Shown one piece after another: positions 22,294 through 33,290 of a stretch of DNA of 64,000 nucleotides. Both the position numbers and the translations under genes were made by a program. Position 1 is the first letter of the stretch; the number at the start of each line of letters is the position of its first letter. The notes beneath the pieces are model-generated. The model made no database searches and had not been told where the DNA came from. It was given only the letters and a program-made list of their open reading frames with translations. This stretch comes from Takakia lepidozioides (Eukaryota; Streptophyta; Takakiopsida; Takakiales; Takakiaceae). Where the stretch lies: positions 14,942,001 to 15,006,000 of the forward strand of contig CM060734.1 of NCBI GenBank assembly GCA_030704615.1, in the 5' to 3' direction.

Positions 22294-25200
22294 ATGACGT
22301 CCAACGGTGATATTAATGAAGCCGTCACAAAAAAGACACATGTCAAATTTATGTTTGCACACGCCAAGAACCCTAAACAACCGCGCAAAGGAACAGCTGT
22401 CCCAAATAGGTTACGCTATTTTCACTGTCACGTACGTTCAAGTATTGGACACGCAAGAGGGAATCGAACGGTTACAGGGACACTTCCAAAACGAAGGGAC
22501 CCCGGAAGAAAGCGAGTCTGTTCATCATTCTTGTTTCTTAGAGGAAGAGAGGAAGTCAAGCTGGAGAGGGTTCCTTGTTCGGTTTGGAAGAGGAGGAAAT
22601 CATTGTATTTTACATCGGTTAGAGAGAGGCTGAGATCAAGAGAGCAAATGACGAGGCGTCGCATGCAAGATGGTGCAGCGCTTAGGCAGCATGTGAACTT
22701 GGAAACAGATCAAGCAGAAGAGCATGTAGGAAGTGAGAGTGAGGTCGCCGCAGTCGCAGCGACGGCTGGAGCAGTGAGCGTAGGTAACCAAACAGTGCCA
22801 GCCGAGTTCATGCACGAAGACAACACAACAGAAGGAGGAGCAGTGGACGCCATACCGGGAGGAAGTCAGCAAACCCTACATCAGACAGAAATGGTGATCA
22901 TTCAATATCCGCATAATACTGTTATCATTAGTCTTGATGTTTTCCATTCCATGTGGGATCAATACATTGTTTTTTCTTATGTTCAGACCGATGAAAAAGG
23001 GAAGAGGAAAGGTGCAGAGGGCGATCCGAGCGATGTAGCCACGAAGCCGAAGAAGGCAAAGGGATCCGTAAGTTCTCTCAAACGCACTTCTCCCTCTTTA
23101 CTGATAGTCCCCCGATGTAAGAAAAGCGATGATCGGTGGCGATCATCGCTTTACAGAAGACTGTAGTTGGTGTCTTATTTCAGCAGATTCTGGAAGTCAG
23201 GCAGGCAGGAAAGAATATGTATCAAGGCGAAAGTGATGATCGGTGCCGACCATCACCTTCGCCATTGCTTTATTTAAGCAAATAATGCGATGTTCATTGT
23301 GATTCAAGAGTGACAGGGAACTAAAGACGCATCTTGCAATGACATCGAAGCGATGATCGGTAATGATCATCGCTTTGAGGTCCATTCCCTTCTTGTTCAA
23401 AACAGTTTAGAAATGGCGTGGTCGTTCAGGAAAGTGATCCGACCATCACATTTAGCTCCCATTGTCTGTGCATTCCTTGGCACTTAAATAGTGATGGTCG
23501 GTACCGATCATCACTTTCGGCAATGACTGCATGTTAACCCAAAATCCTTTCTCGCATTAGAAGCCTTTGTACAATGAAATTCTTTAGGTGGAGAAATGTC
23601 CATTCAACTTCATATTCGGAATTGGATAAACAGCAAAGTGATGGTCGGTGTCGACCATCGCCTACAAGTCCATTTCTATGCTCTATATCTCATACAATGA
23701 AATGCAGAATTTTGTTGTGAAGTGATGATCGGTGCCGACCACCACATCCAGACCTCATGGGTTGTGCTTCCCAAGGCAGTCTGATTGTGATGATCGGTAC
23801 CGACCATCACTGTTTGAACGGTTTGGCAATACACCAGAATCCATAAAAGGAGACCAAGTTCAGTGGGTGAAAGAAGGGATTCTGACTAAGAGTGATGATC
23901 GGTGCCGACCATCACACTCAGACGTCATGGGGTTCGCTTCCTAATGCAATCTGATTGTGATGATCGGTACCGATCATCACTTTTTGAACAGATTGGCAAT
24001 GCACCAGAATCCAAGAGAGGACATCAAGTTCAATGTGTGATAGAGGGGATTTTGACTTATAGTGATGATCGGTGCCGACCATCACATTTAGACCTCATGG
24101 GTTGTGCTTCCCAAGGCAGTCTGATTGTGATGATCGGTACCGACCATCACTTTTTGAACAGATTGGCAATGCACCAGAATCCAAAAGAGGACATCAAGTT
24201 GAATGAGTGATAGAATGGAATCTGACTTCTAGTGATGATCGGTGCCGACCATCACATTTAGACCTCGTGGGTGTTTGCATCCCAATGGTAACTTGTGGTG
24301 ATGTGCGGTACCGACCATCGCTTGCATCATCCTGATGGTCGGCACCGATCATCGCACTCTAGTGAGAACGGAATCAAGGTGCATTGGGAAACCAAGTAGG
24401 ATTTCCATTCCTTTGTTAGAAGACAAAGTGATGGTCGGTACCGATCGTCACTGTGTTAAAATGTCTGTTTTCCTGAACACCAGTTGAATGTTGCTGTTGT
24501 GGCGGTTTTGGGTATGCAGAAGAATGTAAAGTCCAAGCAGGCAGAAACAGATGCAAAGGGCTCTGGAGAAGGGGACGACTCCACAAAGAGTTCTGAGAAT
24601 AGCGAAGACACTGATGAGCCTGAATTGCACTACCTTGACAAGGTGAAACAACTTATGTCATATCAAAAGGTAAATTCCCAGGAGGTTATTAGGGACATGA
24701 TCGTCTCTGGAGGACGTCTTGAAATCCCTCTCTGCCGGATGATCTCCATGCCTGTTGTTTGTCCTCCACTTTCACATGACATTACCAAGTTGGAAACAGA
24801 TTTCGTGCACGGGTATAGAATGGGTGCACAAGTTTTTTACGTCTCACTGAAGGATACTAATGGTCACAGCACAAAAGTGAGCCCAGAGATTACGGACAAC
24901 TAGGATGATTGCTGGAAGGATGTGAATGACGAGTTCAAAGACTCTCTGCTGCTTGGACATAACACCCAGCAGTTCTGCAACCACATGTTCTATGTCTGGG
25001 ACGGGAACCATCGCTTGCTAGCTTGGATGGGGTACATTGCGAAACACCATTCAAAAGACAAGGACAAGCATTGTGCTGTGGAGGCAATGGTTTTGGATCC
25101 TGGGAACGACATCGCCAGACTTTTGACAGCTATGCATGACGTGAACAAGTAGGACTTCCTCATAAACCCATAGCCTTTCAAATTGCATGTTGTGCGCATT

Positions 25201-25512
25201 TCAAGTCCAAACGTTAAATATTTCTTACGTATGCAATGTGTATTCCCTGTTTGTAGATCGATAGAGAAATCACATGTTACTACGAGCCTGGTCCACACAC
25301 TATTCCGCATTCAGAGAATTGGTTTGATGAAGCTTGATGAGTTCCGCATAGTGCTACATCCTGATGTCATCAAGAAGTGCGAAACAGGAAGATCTGCAGG
25401 GACCTGGTACTCGTTGACCCGAGATGCATTTTTGGAGTACATGTATGCAATATGGCCCAAACCACTTCTTCCTATGTTATTACATACAAATTTGCAATTG
25501 TGTGTCTGCTAA
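22294..25512 (+). pseudogene. ParB-like domain gene, copy 2, truncated before the methyltransferase part
   Basis: Exon 1 (to about 22900) holds KSLYFTSVRERLRSREQMTR and an acidic/Ala-rich stretch. Exon 2 is 22987-23067, flanked by CAG and GTAAGT, and encodes basic KGKRK and KPKKAK. Intron 23068-24519 carries the palindrome array. Exon 3 (from 24520) encodes RLEIPLCRMISMPVV, a helix, VFYVSLKD and FYVWDGNHRLLAWMGYI. This resembles ParB/sulfiredoxin-fold domains (final strand-turn DGNHRxxA). An in-frame TAG lies at 24901-24903. The next exon (from about 25257) encodes FRIQRIGLM...AGTWYSLTRDAFLEYMY, matching copy 3, and is then cut by an LTR-like repeat. The splice sites look sound but the protein is interrupted. 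Confidence 0.65.
23123..24451. repeat. Palindromic array S2i inside an intron (GATGATCGGTACCGATCATC type)
   Basis: At least 15 short palindromes, e.g. starting at 23233, 23491, 23638, 23722, 23787, 23892, 23957, 24062, 24127, 24232, 24298 and 24428. Some are perfect (23957-23980), most have centre GGTGCC or GGTACC. From 23722 to 24232 the starts alternate by 65 and 105 bases, i.e. a 170-bp higher-order unit repeated three times. The whole array lies within intron 23068-24519 of the ParB-like gene copy 2. Confidence 0.9.
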
Positions 25513-25690
25513 TCCACAGGCCACTGGGCACAGCCTGTCACAGCCCCTCACAGCCCATCACAGCGTGTCACAGCCCCACGGGCCACAGGGAACAGCCCGT
25601 CACAGCCCCACAGGCCACAGGGCACAGCCCCTCACAGCCCGTCACAGCCCCACAGGCCACAGGGCACAGCCCGTCACAGCCCTATCCATG
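25513..25690. repeat. CACAGCC minisatellite, array A
   Basis: Irregular tandem repeat built from CACAGCCCGTCACAGCCCCA and ACAGGCCACAGGG. The same repeat forms a much longer array at about 53540-54405, followed by the same downstream sequence. Overlapping Pro/His/Ser-rich ORFs are repeat artefacts. Confidence 0.9.
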
Positions 25691-27512
25691 GCCACTCATG
25701 GCAATTTAGCCATTTCTCCAAGGGGTTTAGCCACGCCAAGCTAGGGTTTGTGTCTCTTGGACTCTAGGCTTCTTTGCACCGAGCTATGGCGGCTGTGAAG
25801 AAATCAGCAATGTATTCTTGCTTTTTCGGCTCCCACACACCATCAATAGTAGCCCTAAGCCATGAGGAAGATGGTTGCCACAAACCAAGCTTTCTTTCTC
25901 ACTTAGACTCCCCAAACACGCCACTAAACTCAATGGCAAACAACCAAGCCTTGCTGGTTTCCAGCCCTTATGAGCACTCATTCAAGCGTTTTCCTTGGCC
26001 ATAGCATCTGTTTTAGAGCCTATTCCAGCCCCCTACATCTGTCACTTCAAGAGCCATGCTCTATCTAGGCTTGAGGTTGAAACCCCAACTAAGAACACGC
26101 TTTACAAGTGTCGGACTATCACATAAGAGCAGATCAGCCCCAATGGACTGTAGGCATGCTCCACACATGCCCCACTCTCACCACAAGAGAATCAGCCCCT
26201 TTGCTTTCTTTCTTGCACCCACCAACCTGAAAATACAAGCTTCAGCGGGCTGGAAGCATGCTCCACACATGCCCTACATGGAAACCAGCCCCTTTCTTCA
26301 TTTCTTGCACTCCCAAACTTGAAAGTACAAGCCTTCAACAGGCCGAAAGCATGCTCCACACATGCATTGCCCTCACATAAGGGAAGTCAGCCCTTCCCTC
26401 TTCCTTGCTTGCCCTCCAAGCTTAAAGATGGAAGCTTCAATGAACTGAATACATGCTCCACACATGCAACCTCTTCACACAAGAGGTATCAGCCCCCTAT
26501 CTTGGCTCCTTGGCTCCTTGATGCTCTCTAAGACAAGACTAAGCACTCCACAGCCTTTGCCAAGCTCCTGAAATCCTAAGGCTTACATTTCCAGCCACAA
26601 GACACTCCTCTTGTGGTGCATGAGCTCTTCTTCCAAGCTCTGAAACCCTAGGTGGACATTCCATGGCCTTGTCGCACCTCTTAGCTCCTGTTCCAGCCCT
26701 GCTCTTGCCATGACAAGAGCCCTCTCAATGCTGAAGCTCGAGATTGAAACCCACTCTCAACATACTCCACAAAGTGCACTGATTTGCCCCAAGCCAAATC
26801 AGCCCTTTCGCTTGGTCTTGCAATCCTTCACACAATGAAAGCTCGCATTCCTAAGTCCAGTTCTCAGCTTTGCCACCAAAGCCACTATAACCTACTCTTG
26901 GCTGGTCCTCTTCCCAATCGTGCTTGCTCATGCATGTACACAATCTGAAACCATCAAGGTGCTCTGGAATTACCTGCAGTATGGTGCTTTCATCTCTGAA
27001 GCTGAAGATCGAATGCCAAGGTCTACCACCTCGTAACCCACATCGCCTCTGCTTCTAACAACCAAGAGCTCCACGGTGCTCTTTGCATAACAACCTGGTT
27101 TCTCTCATTCTCAAGCAAAAATCACAAGTGCTACAACTAACTCATATCTGGCACTCACAGATACGAGCTCATCTTTCTCGAGTGATAAAGAAGATGAATA
27201 CAAGCACAAGCTCATGCGAGCTCACAAAGCTGAAGCATAAACTCATGCATATATAACCTCATCACTCAAATACAAGTCAAGCCAAGTGCACCCCACGCCA
27301 TGGGGAATCCACACTACGGCACCATAGCTAGGTGCGGTGAGGCTCAACTCGAGAAAGATGAGTCCACCGCGATCTGCCGTGAAGATAACAACGTCAGGTG
27401 CCCAAACATGTATTGGCCCCTGGATTGACACTTGGGTCAATCCCAAATGTCAATATATTAAAGCTAGTTATTTCCTAGCTAAACTTCACACTAGTGGTAA
27501 AATAACTTGACA
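25691..27512 (-). mobile_element. Long LTR-like repeat A (partner of 54.4-56.3 kb)
   Basis: Runs parallel to 54406-56298 in the same order: TTTAGCCATTTCTCCAAGG, GCTATGGCGGCTGTGA, repeated CATGCTCCACACATGC phrases, then CACAAGCTCATGCGAGCTC and an end TAACTTGACA. Read on the minus strand the end at 27512 is TGTCAAGTTATTTTACC, a normal TG start for an LTR. At its left it abuts the broken ParB-like gene, and at its right the RING-family repeat, so it is not a simple insertion into one gene. It differs more from 54-56 kb than the fragment at 46.0 kb does. Confidence 0.6.
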
Positions 27513-27840
27513 CACCTCATTCGCCATATGTTGAAAATACAAGTTCGTGCAAGACCTGGACTCTGCGTAATTGTTTCAGGTTTGCACGTCATGCCTATCC
27601 AGAAGCCACAATCGATTGATGTGGTACCATTTCACGAATTTTTTGCATCTCGCCATCGGCCATCGGAACTCTTCCGGAACATCCTCCCAGCCCTCTTAAG
27701 CTAGTATGTTAGGGTGACCAAATACTTCCCAATTCAAGTCTTGCCTTGACCCTTTGATTTTCTTAGGAGGCGGTCCATGTTCATTGGGGTCATCTCTTCC
27801 ATGACGGTCATCGTCTTGGCCCTGTGCTATTCTACAACAA
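27513..27840 (-). pseudogene. RING-family 5' fragment, second copy
   Basis: Nucleotide sequence matches about 14440-14790 (shared GTGCAAGACCTGGA, ATCGATTGATGTG, CCATTTCACGA and GAGGCGGTCCATGTT phrases). Only the N-terminal part of the family is present. Confidence 0.6.
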
Positions 27841-27929
27841 TCGGAGCAACACTAAATGAAGTTTTCTAAAAAGATGTAACTCTAAACCCTTCCCCCGTTA
27901 AGTAGGTTTGAGTAGGTGTGAAAATAATT

Positions 27930-28200
27930 CGTAAAAGCTAATTTTATAGAATAAAATGATCCTAGAAGCCAGAGGAGGGCCTATAGGAGCATTCAGCAAC
28001 GACCTCACAGAAATCGCGGCAAAAAATACCCCCCACCCAACCAATGGCCTTCTTCTCCACGTGACTACGTGTCCTGGAATAATGAAATGTCACGCACACA
28101 AAAGTTGTGTGGAGAGGAAGAGAGAGGAGAATAAGCCTCCCTTGGCTTATACCCCCCCCCCCCCGGCCCTCATTTTTCGGGCCACGTGCAGGGCAAATAT
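27930..28200. repeat. Leader block preceding palindromic satellite S2
   Basis: Second copy of the block at 14985-15260, with the same order: degenerate flank, C-run, then first GACCGCC arms. Shortened versions (GCTTATATGCCCCC...CTCGCTCCACGCG...GTAGAAGCGACC) recur inside the array near 30265, 30490 and 30815. Confidence 0.7.
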
Positions 28201-28204
28201 TCAA

Positions 28205-28295
28205 AAAGTGACCGCCAACATGGCGGTCGCTCGATTTTCCGGAAAAAAAAAAAAAAAAAAACGACCGCCAGAATTGGCAGTCGCGCCATTTTCCG

Positions 28296-28331
<36 letters not shown>

Positions 28332-30900
28332 GCCAACATGGACGGTCGATTCATTTATAAAAAAAATTTTAAAAAGAAAGACCACGAACATAGACGGTCG
28401 CTTCATTTTCAAAAACTTTAAAAAAAATAAGCGGCCGCCAACATAGGCAGTCGCTTCATTTAAAAACAATTTAAAATAAATAAGTGACCGCCAGCATGGG
28501 CGGTCGCTTCATTTTCAAAACATTTAAAATAAATAAGCGACCGCCAACATGGGCGGTCGCTTCATTTTGAAAAACTTTAAAATAAATAAGCAACCGCCAA
28601 CATGGCGGTAGCTTCATTTTCAAAAACTTTAAAACACAAAAACCGACCGCCAACATAGGCAGTCGCTTCATTTTCAAAAACTTTAAAATAAATAAGCGAC
28701 CGCCAACATAGGCGGTCGTTTCATTTTCAAGAATTTAAAATAAATAAGCGACCGCCAACATAGGCGGTCGCTTCATTTTCAAGAACTTTGAAACAAAAAA
28801 ACCGACCGCCAACATAGGCGGTCGCTTCATTTTCAAAAACTTTAAAACAAAAAAAACGACCGTCTATGCTACCAGTCGCTTCAATTAAAAAATAAATAAA
28901 AAAATAAGCGACCGCCAGCATAGGCGGTCGCTTCATTTTCAAAACATTTAAAATAAATAAGCGACCGCCAACATAGGCGGTCGCTTAGTTTTCAAAAACT
29001 TTAAAATAAATAAGCGACCGCCAACATAGGCGGTCGCTTCATTTTCAAAAATTTTAAAACAAAAAAACCGACCGCCAACATAGGCGGTCGCTTCATTTTC
29101 AAAACATTTGAAATAAATAAGTGACCGCCAACATAGGCGGTCGCTTCATTTTCAAAAACTTTAAAACAAAAGAAGCGACCGCCTATGCTGGCGGTTCGCT
29201 TCATTTAAAAATAAAATAAAATAAATAAGCGACCGCTAGCATAGACGGTCGCTTCATTTTCAAAAACTTTAAAACAAAAAAACCGACCGCCAACGTAGGC
29301 GGTCGCTTCATTAAAAAAACATTTAAAATAAATAAGCGACCGCCAGCATAGGCGGACGCTTCATTTTCAAAACATTTAAAATAAATAAGCGACCGCTAGC
29401 ATAGGCGGTCGCTTCATTTTCAAAAACTTTAAAACAAAAAATCGACCGCCAACGTAGGCGGTCCCTTCATTAAAAAATCATTTAAAATAAATAAGCGACC
29501 GCCAGCATAGGCGGACGCTTCATTTTCAAAACATTTAAAATAAATAAGCGACAGACAGCATAGGCGGTCGCTTCATTTTCAAAAACTTTAAAATAAATAA
29601 GCGACCGCCAACATAGGCGGTCGCTTCATTTTCAAAAACTTTAAAACAAAACAAGCGACCGCCTATGCTGGCGGTTCGCTTTATTTAAAAATAAAATAAA
29701 ATAAATAAGCGACCACTAGCATAGGCGGTCGCTTCATTTTCAAAAACTTTAAAACAAAAAAACCGACCGCCAACGTAGGCGCTTCATTAAAAAAACATTT
29801 AAAATAAATAAGCGACCGCCAGCATAGGCGGACGTTTCATTTTAAAAACATTTAAAATAAATAAGCGACAGACAGCATAGGCGGTCGCTTCATTTTCAAA
29901 AACTTTAAAACAAAAAAAACGACCGCCAGCATAGGCGGTCGCTTCATTTTCAAAACATTTAATATTTAAAATAAATAAGCGACCGCCAACATAGGCGGTC
30001 GCTTCATTTTCAAAACATTTAAAATAAATAAGCAACCGCCAACATAGGCGGTCGCTTCATTTTCGAAAACTTTAAAATAAATAAGCGACCACCAACATAG
30101 GCGGTCGTTTCATTTCCCAAATAATTAAAATGAAAGCGACCACCAGTAATGGCGGTCGCTGCATCTCAAAAAATAACCATTACATCGACCGCCTGAAATG
30201 GCAGTCGCTGCGTTTTGTAAAAACAAAAACTGCGAGTAATGGAAGTGAGGGGAGAATGACTGGGGGCTTATATCCCCCCCCCCTTGCCTCATTCCTCGCT
30301 CCACGCGCTGGGCAGTCCTCGTAGAAGCGACCGCCACCATGGCGGTCGCTCCATTTAAAAACAAAAAAAAACAACCGCTCCAAATTCCCAAAAAAAAGAA
30401 AAAAAACGACCGCGAGTAATGGAGTTCGCTGCATTTATAAAAACAAAAAAGAACTTCAAGCGAAGTGAGGGAGAATGTCCCGGAGCTTATATGCCCCCTT
30501 CCCCCCCGCCTCACTCTTCGCTCCATGCGCAGGGCACACTTCGTAGAAGCGACCGCCACCTTGGCGATCGCTCCATTTTCATTTTCAAAACAATTCAAAT
30601 ATAAGCGACCGCCGACCGCCATAAATGGCGGTCGCTCCATTTCCAACCAAATTTCAATAAAAGCGACCGCCACTAATGGCGGTCGCTGCAATTACAAAAA
30701 ACATCAATAACGGCGACCGCCCCTAATGGCGGTCGCTCCATTTTGATTAAAAAAAACAAAAAAACGACCGCCAGTAACGGTGGTCGCTTTATTTCCAAAA
30801 TAATGACTGGGAGCTTATATGCCCCCCCCCTTCCTCATTCCTCGCTCCACGCGGAGGGCAGACTTCGTAGAAGCGACCGCCACCTTGGCGGTCGCTCCAT
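28205..30900. repeat. Palindromic satellite S2 (GCGACCGCC ... GGCGGTCGC), 53-bp units
   Basis: About 45-50 units. Example starts at 28908, 28961 and 29014 give a 53-bp period. Each unit is an inverted repeat (arms GCGACCGCC / GGCGGTCGC, loop of about 6 bases, often AACATA or AGCATA) followed by a spacer such as TTCATTTTCAAAACATTTAA. More homogeneous than S1, so probably a younger expansion. Long A-runs occur at 28241-28261 and 28297-28328. ORFs rich in KRPPMLAV are repeat artefacts. Confidence 0.92.
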
Positions 30901-31319
30901 TTAAATAAAAATGAATGCATAGTTGGAAGCATGGCATAATTGTTCTCCATTCCACAAGCAAATCACCGAACACAAACATGAGCAAGTGACGGGGCCTTTG
31001 GCTGACATTTTGGCTGGTATACATATGAGCAACATTTTTTATTTTCCAACACATACACAACAGCAATACAAATACTCATAGTGACAATGATCACATTGGT
31101 ATTACTTCAGTACAAAAATATAAACATGTCCACTAAAAAGTGCTGATGCATGCCTACAGCTGTTTTGCTTCAATTCCTTCTACTGCTTCGACGGCGGGAC
31201 GAAGAAGATCCTAATCCTAATGCTCCAATGGGTTGAAAATCCAGGTCACCCTCGACTTCACCACCGTTGCCATGATCAATGCTGGAATCGTCCTCCCTAT
31301 CCGACCTCATATGTCTAGG
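30901..31319. other. Flank with a possible C-terminal exon remnant on the minus strand
   Basis: The minus strand near 31310-31170 encodes an acidic then Ser/Arg-rich tail (SDREDDSSIDHGNG) ending in a stop. It is cut at about 31312-31320 by the putative LTR. No domain recognised. Confidence 0.25.
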
Positions 31320-32920
31320 TGTCGCGCACCTCACTTCGGTAAGCTCCCCTTCAAGTCATAGTTACTCGCTCCGATGCGCGCGCCTGACTCCCAACCTGGC
31401 CGCCCGGGCCAACTTGGAGCTTCGGCTGCTCACCGGGACATAACGGTCCCCCCTTCGCTTCCCACTAAACCCTCCACCTATTTGGGCCTAGGAGAATTCC
31501 CTTTGGTAGATGGCAGTCCGGAACAGCTCCCCACTCTTTAGTCGCTTTCCGGCTCGTTCGCTTACTCACTAGTTTTTGGTCACCAACGGGCTTGCACCGT
31601 TCTCGGGGTCACTACTCCCCCTTATATATACTTCTGTAGCTGTCCGCGGGGGTTTCACAACCAGCCATGCCATTTTATGGCGAACCACCACGAAAACCCT
31701 CGACTCCCGGTGATGAGTCGCGGTGAGTCTTGGCCCACTCACCACGGCCCCTCTGGACGGTGATGAGTCCCAAGACTCCCCACGACTCCCACCACGAGGT
31801 CTCCGCCCCCATGGTGAGTCCTATGCCACCCCCACTAAGTCCCGCTAAGCTACCACCACCCCTTGTGGAGCCACCCCCACCGCAACCCGGTGTGCGGGGC
31901 TCCACCTAGTGAGCGCCTCCGCCTCCTTGAGTGCCTTGGGCACTCAAGGGTGCTTCAGCCCCCCATACCTATCGCTGCCGCTGCCCCCACCACAGGGGCA
32001 GCCCCTCATGTGTCCCGACCCCCTGCCCTCAAGGCAAAGGGCCGCGACACACACCCCTACCAACAGGGAGTCGATGTCCTCATCGACTTGTCCATTTTGT
32101 AGAAACGAACATCCAAGTTGTGGCGTCCCACATCAAGGAGTTTGTTTCCGTACCATGGCGTCCCATGGCAAAGAACCAAACCCCACACTTGACTCTACTC
32201 TCCACTAGCTAGTTCGGCCGACTTCCTCCAAGTCCCGGCCAAGGGTGGAGCCTCTCCAGCTCCTCCCAGTGCACTCTTCTTGGCCTATTTCAAGGCCAAG
32301 GAACGATCCTCCCCGAGGATCGAATCGCCTTACTGCAACAACATTGCTTGCGATCGCTCATGATGCCGCTTTTGGCATCACCTTGAGCAAGGGTTCCCTG
32401 GAACCCTCTTTGACTAGGAAGATAACCTTGAACCAACCGTGCGCCCCAATCACTACAATTGGGTCCGCCTTGGAATGCTGGCCTGAGGTACGGGAACACG
32501 CCGAAGCCGCACTACGACTTCGTCCCGAGGCTACACGATTATAGTACATGAACGGAAGCACGTAGCTTCCGCGTTAGCCCGCACTACAAGGCAACCCCCT
32601 CGGTAGCGCAGTTATAGTACACGCACGCGCCAGGTGCGCACTAGCACGTGAACTCCCAAAGAAGTCGCAAGTTTCCTTGCCCCTTGGATGGGGGTCATCC
32701 GATTTTGGCACTACGCAAACACACGATTAACCCAATTTACCTCTCCCACTTTTATAAGCTAGCATGCATTCTACACACTAGCCAACCATACCATGCATCA
32801 CCATTCCAAACAAAATAGGACGCACAACATTTGGAACCCATTTCCTTTATAACAAATTTTTGTACAATACAAGTTTTTGTAATCGGATTCCTAAGCTAGC
32901 TAAGCCGGGCTAAGCATGCA
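31320..32920 (-). mobile_element. Putative 3' LTR of a chromovirus (Ty3/gypsy)
   Basis: Just downstream of the chromodomain stop (minus strand) lies a polypurine tract, GTGGGGGAGGAAA (32921-32933), immediately followed by TGCATGCTTAGCC, a plausible LTR start at 32920. A candidate CA end is at 31320 (TGTCGCGC on the plus strand), giving about 1.6 kb. There is no second LTR in the window because the 5' half of the element is missing, so the far end is a guess. Confidence 0.4.
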
Positions 32921-32954
32921 TTTCCTCCCCCACGCTCCAAGGTTGATGTCCCCA

Positions 32955-33290
32955 TCAACGTTTCTTCCGCTTTTGAGATCGCCCTTCGAAAGCTGCAACC
33001 GCCTCGGATGCATTTCCCATTTCTGAGGCACGCACCCAAGATGCCTCCACATGATGATAGCCCTTCCATTTGACGAGATACTCCGTTTCTCGGTTCTTGA
33101 ACCTCCTCGACTTAAGTATTGCCTCCACCTCGTACTCAGGTTTATTTTCATGATCCAACAGCATAGGTGGCGGACGCAACACTTGATGCCGATTCGGACG
33201 CGCTTCATCTTTGAAGTAAGGCTTCAAAAGGGAGACATGGAATACTGGGTGCACCTTGCTGTTTGCCGGCAGTTGTAGGTCGGAAGGCGG
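32955..33290 (-). pseudogene. Chromovirus integrase C-terminus with chromodomain
   Basis: The minus strand encodes VHPVFHVSLLKPYF, the conserved end of gypsy integrases, then YEVEAILKSRRFKN, EYLVKWKGY and ASWVRASEM. This is a chromodomain, which in chromoviruses steers integration to marked chromatin. The piece is in a different frame from the integrase core at 33300-33890, with the connecting integrase region deleted. Confidence 0.85.

Noticed and set aside
23123-24451. Regularly spaced palindromic repeats as a CRISPR array
   Set aside because: The spacers are themselves repeated in a 170-bp unit, the array sits in a spliceosomal intron, there are no cas genes, and the genome is eukaryotic.
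25377-25744. Pro/Ser/Gln-rich ORFs (HSPSQP repeats), also at 53472-54266
   Set aside because: Products of the CACAGCC minisatellite.
28170-30035. Minus-strand ORFs rich in KRPPMLAVAY
   Set aside because: They are translations of the 53-bp palindromic satellite and change frame with every indel.
31675-32561. Several ORFs in 31.6-32.6 kb as genes
   Set aside because: They overlap on both strands in a GC-rich stretch that looks like the LTR of the chromovirus and show no conserved motif.
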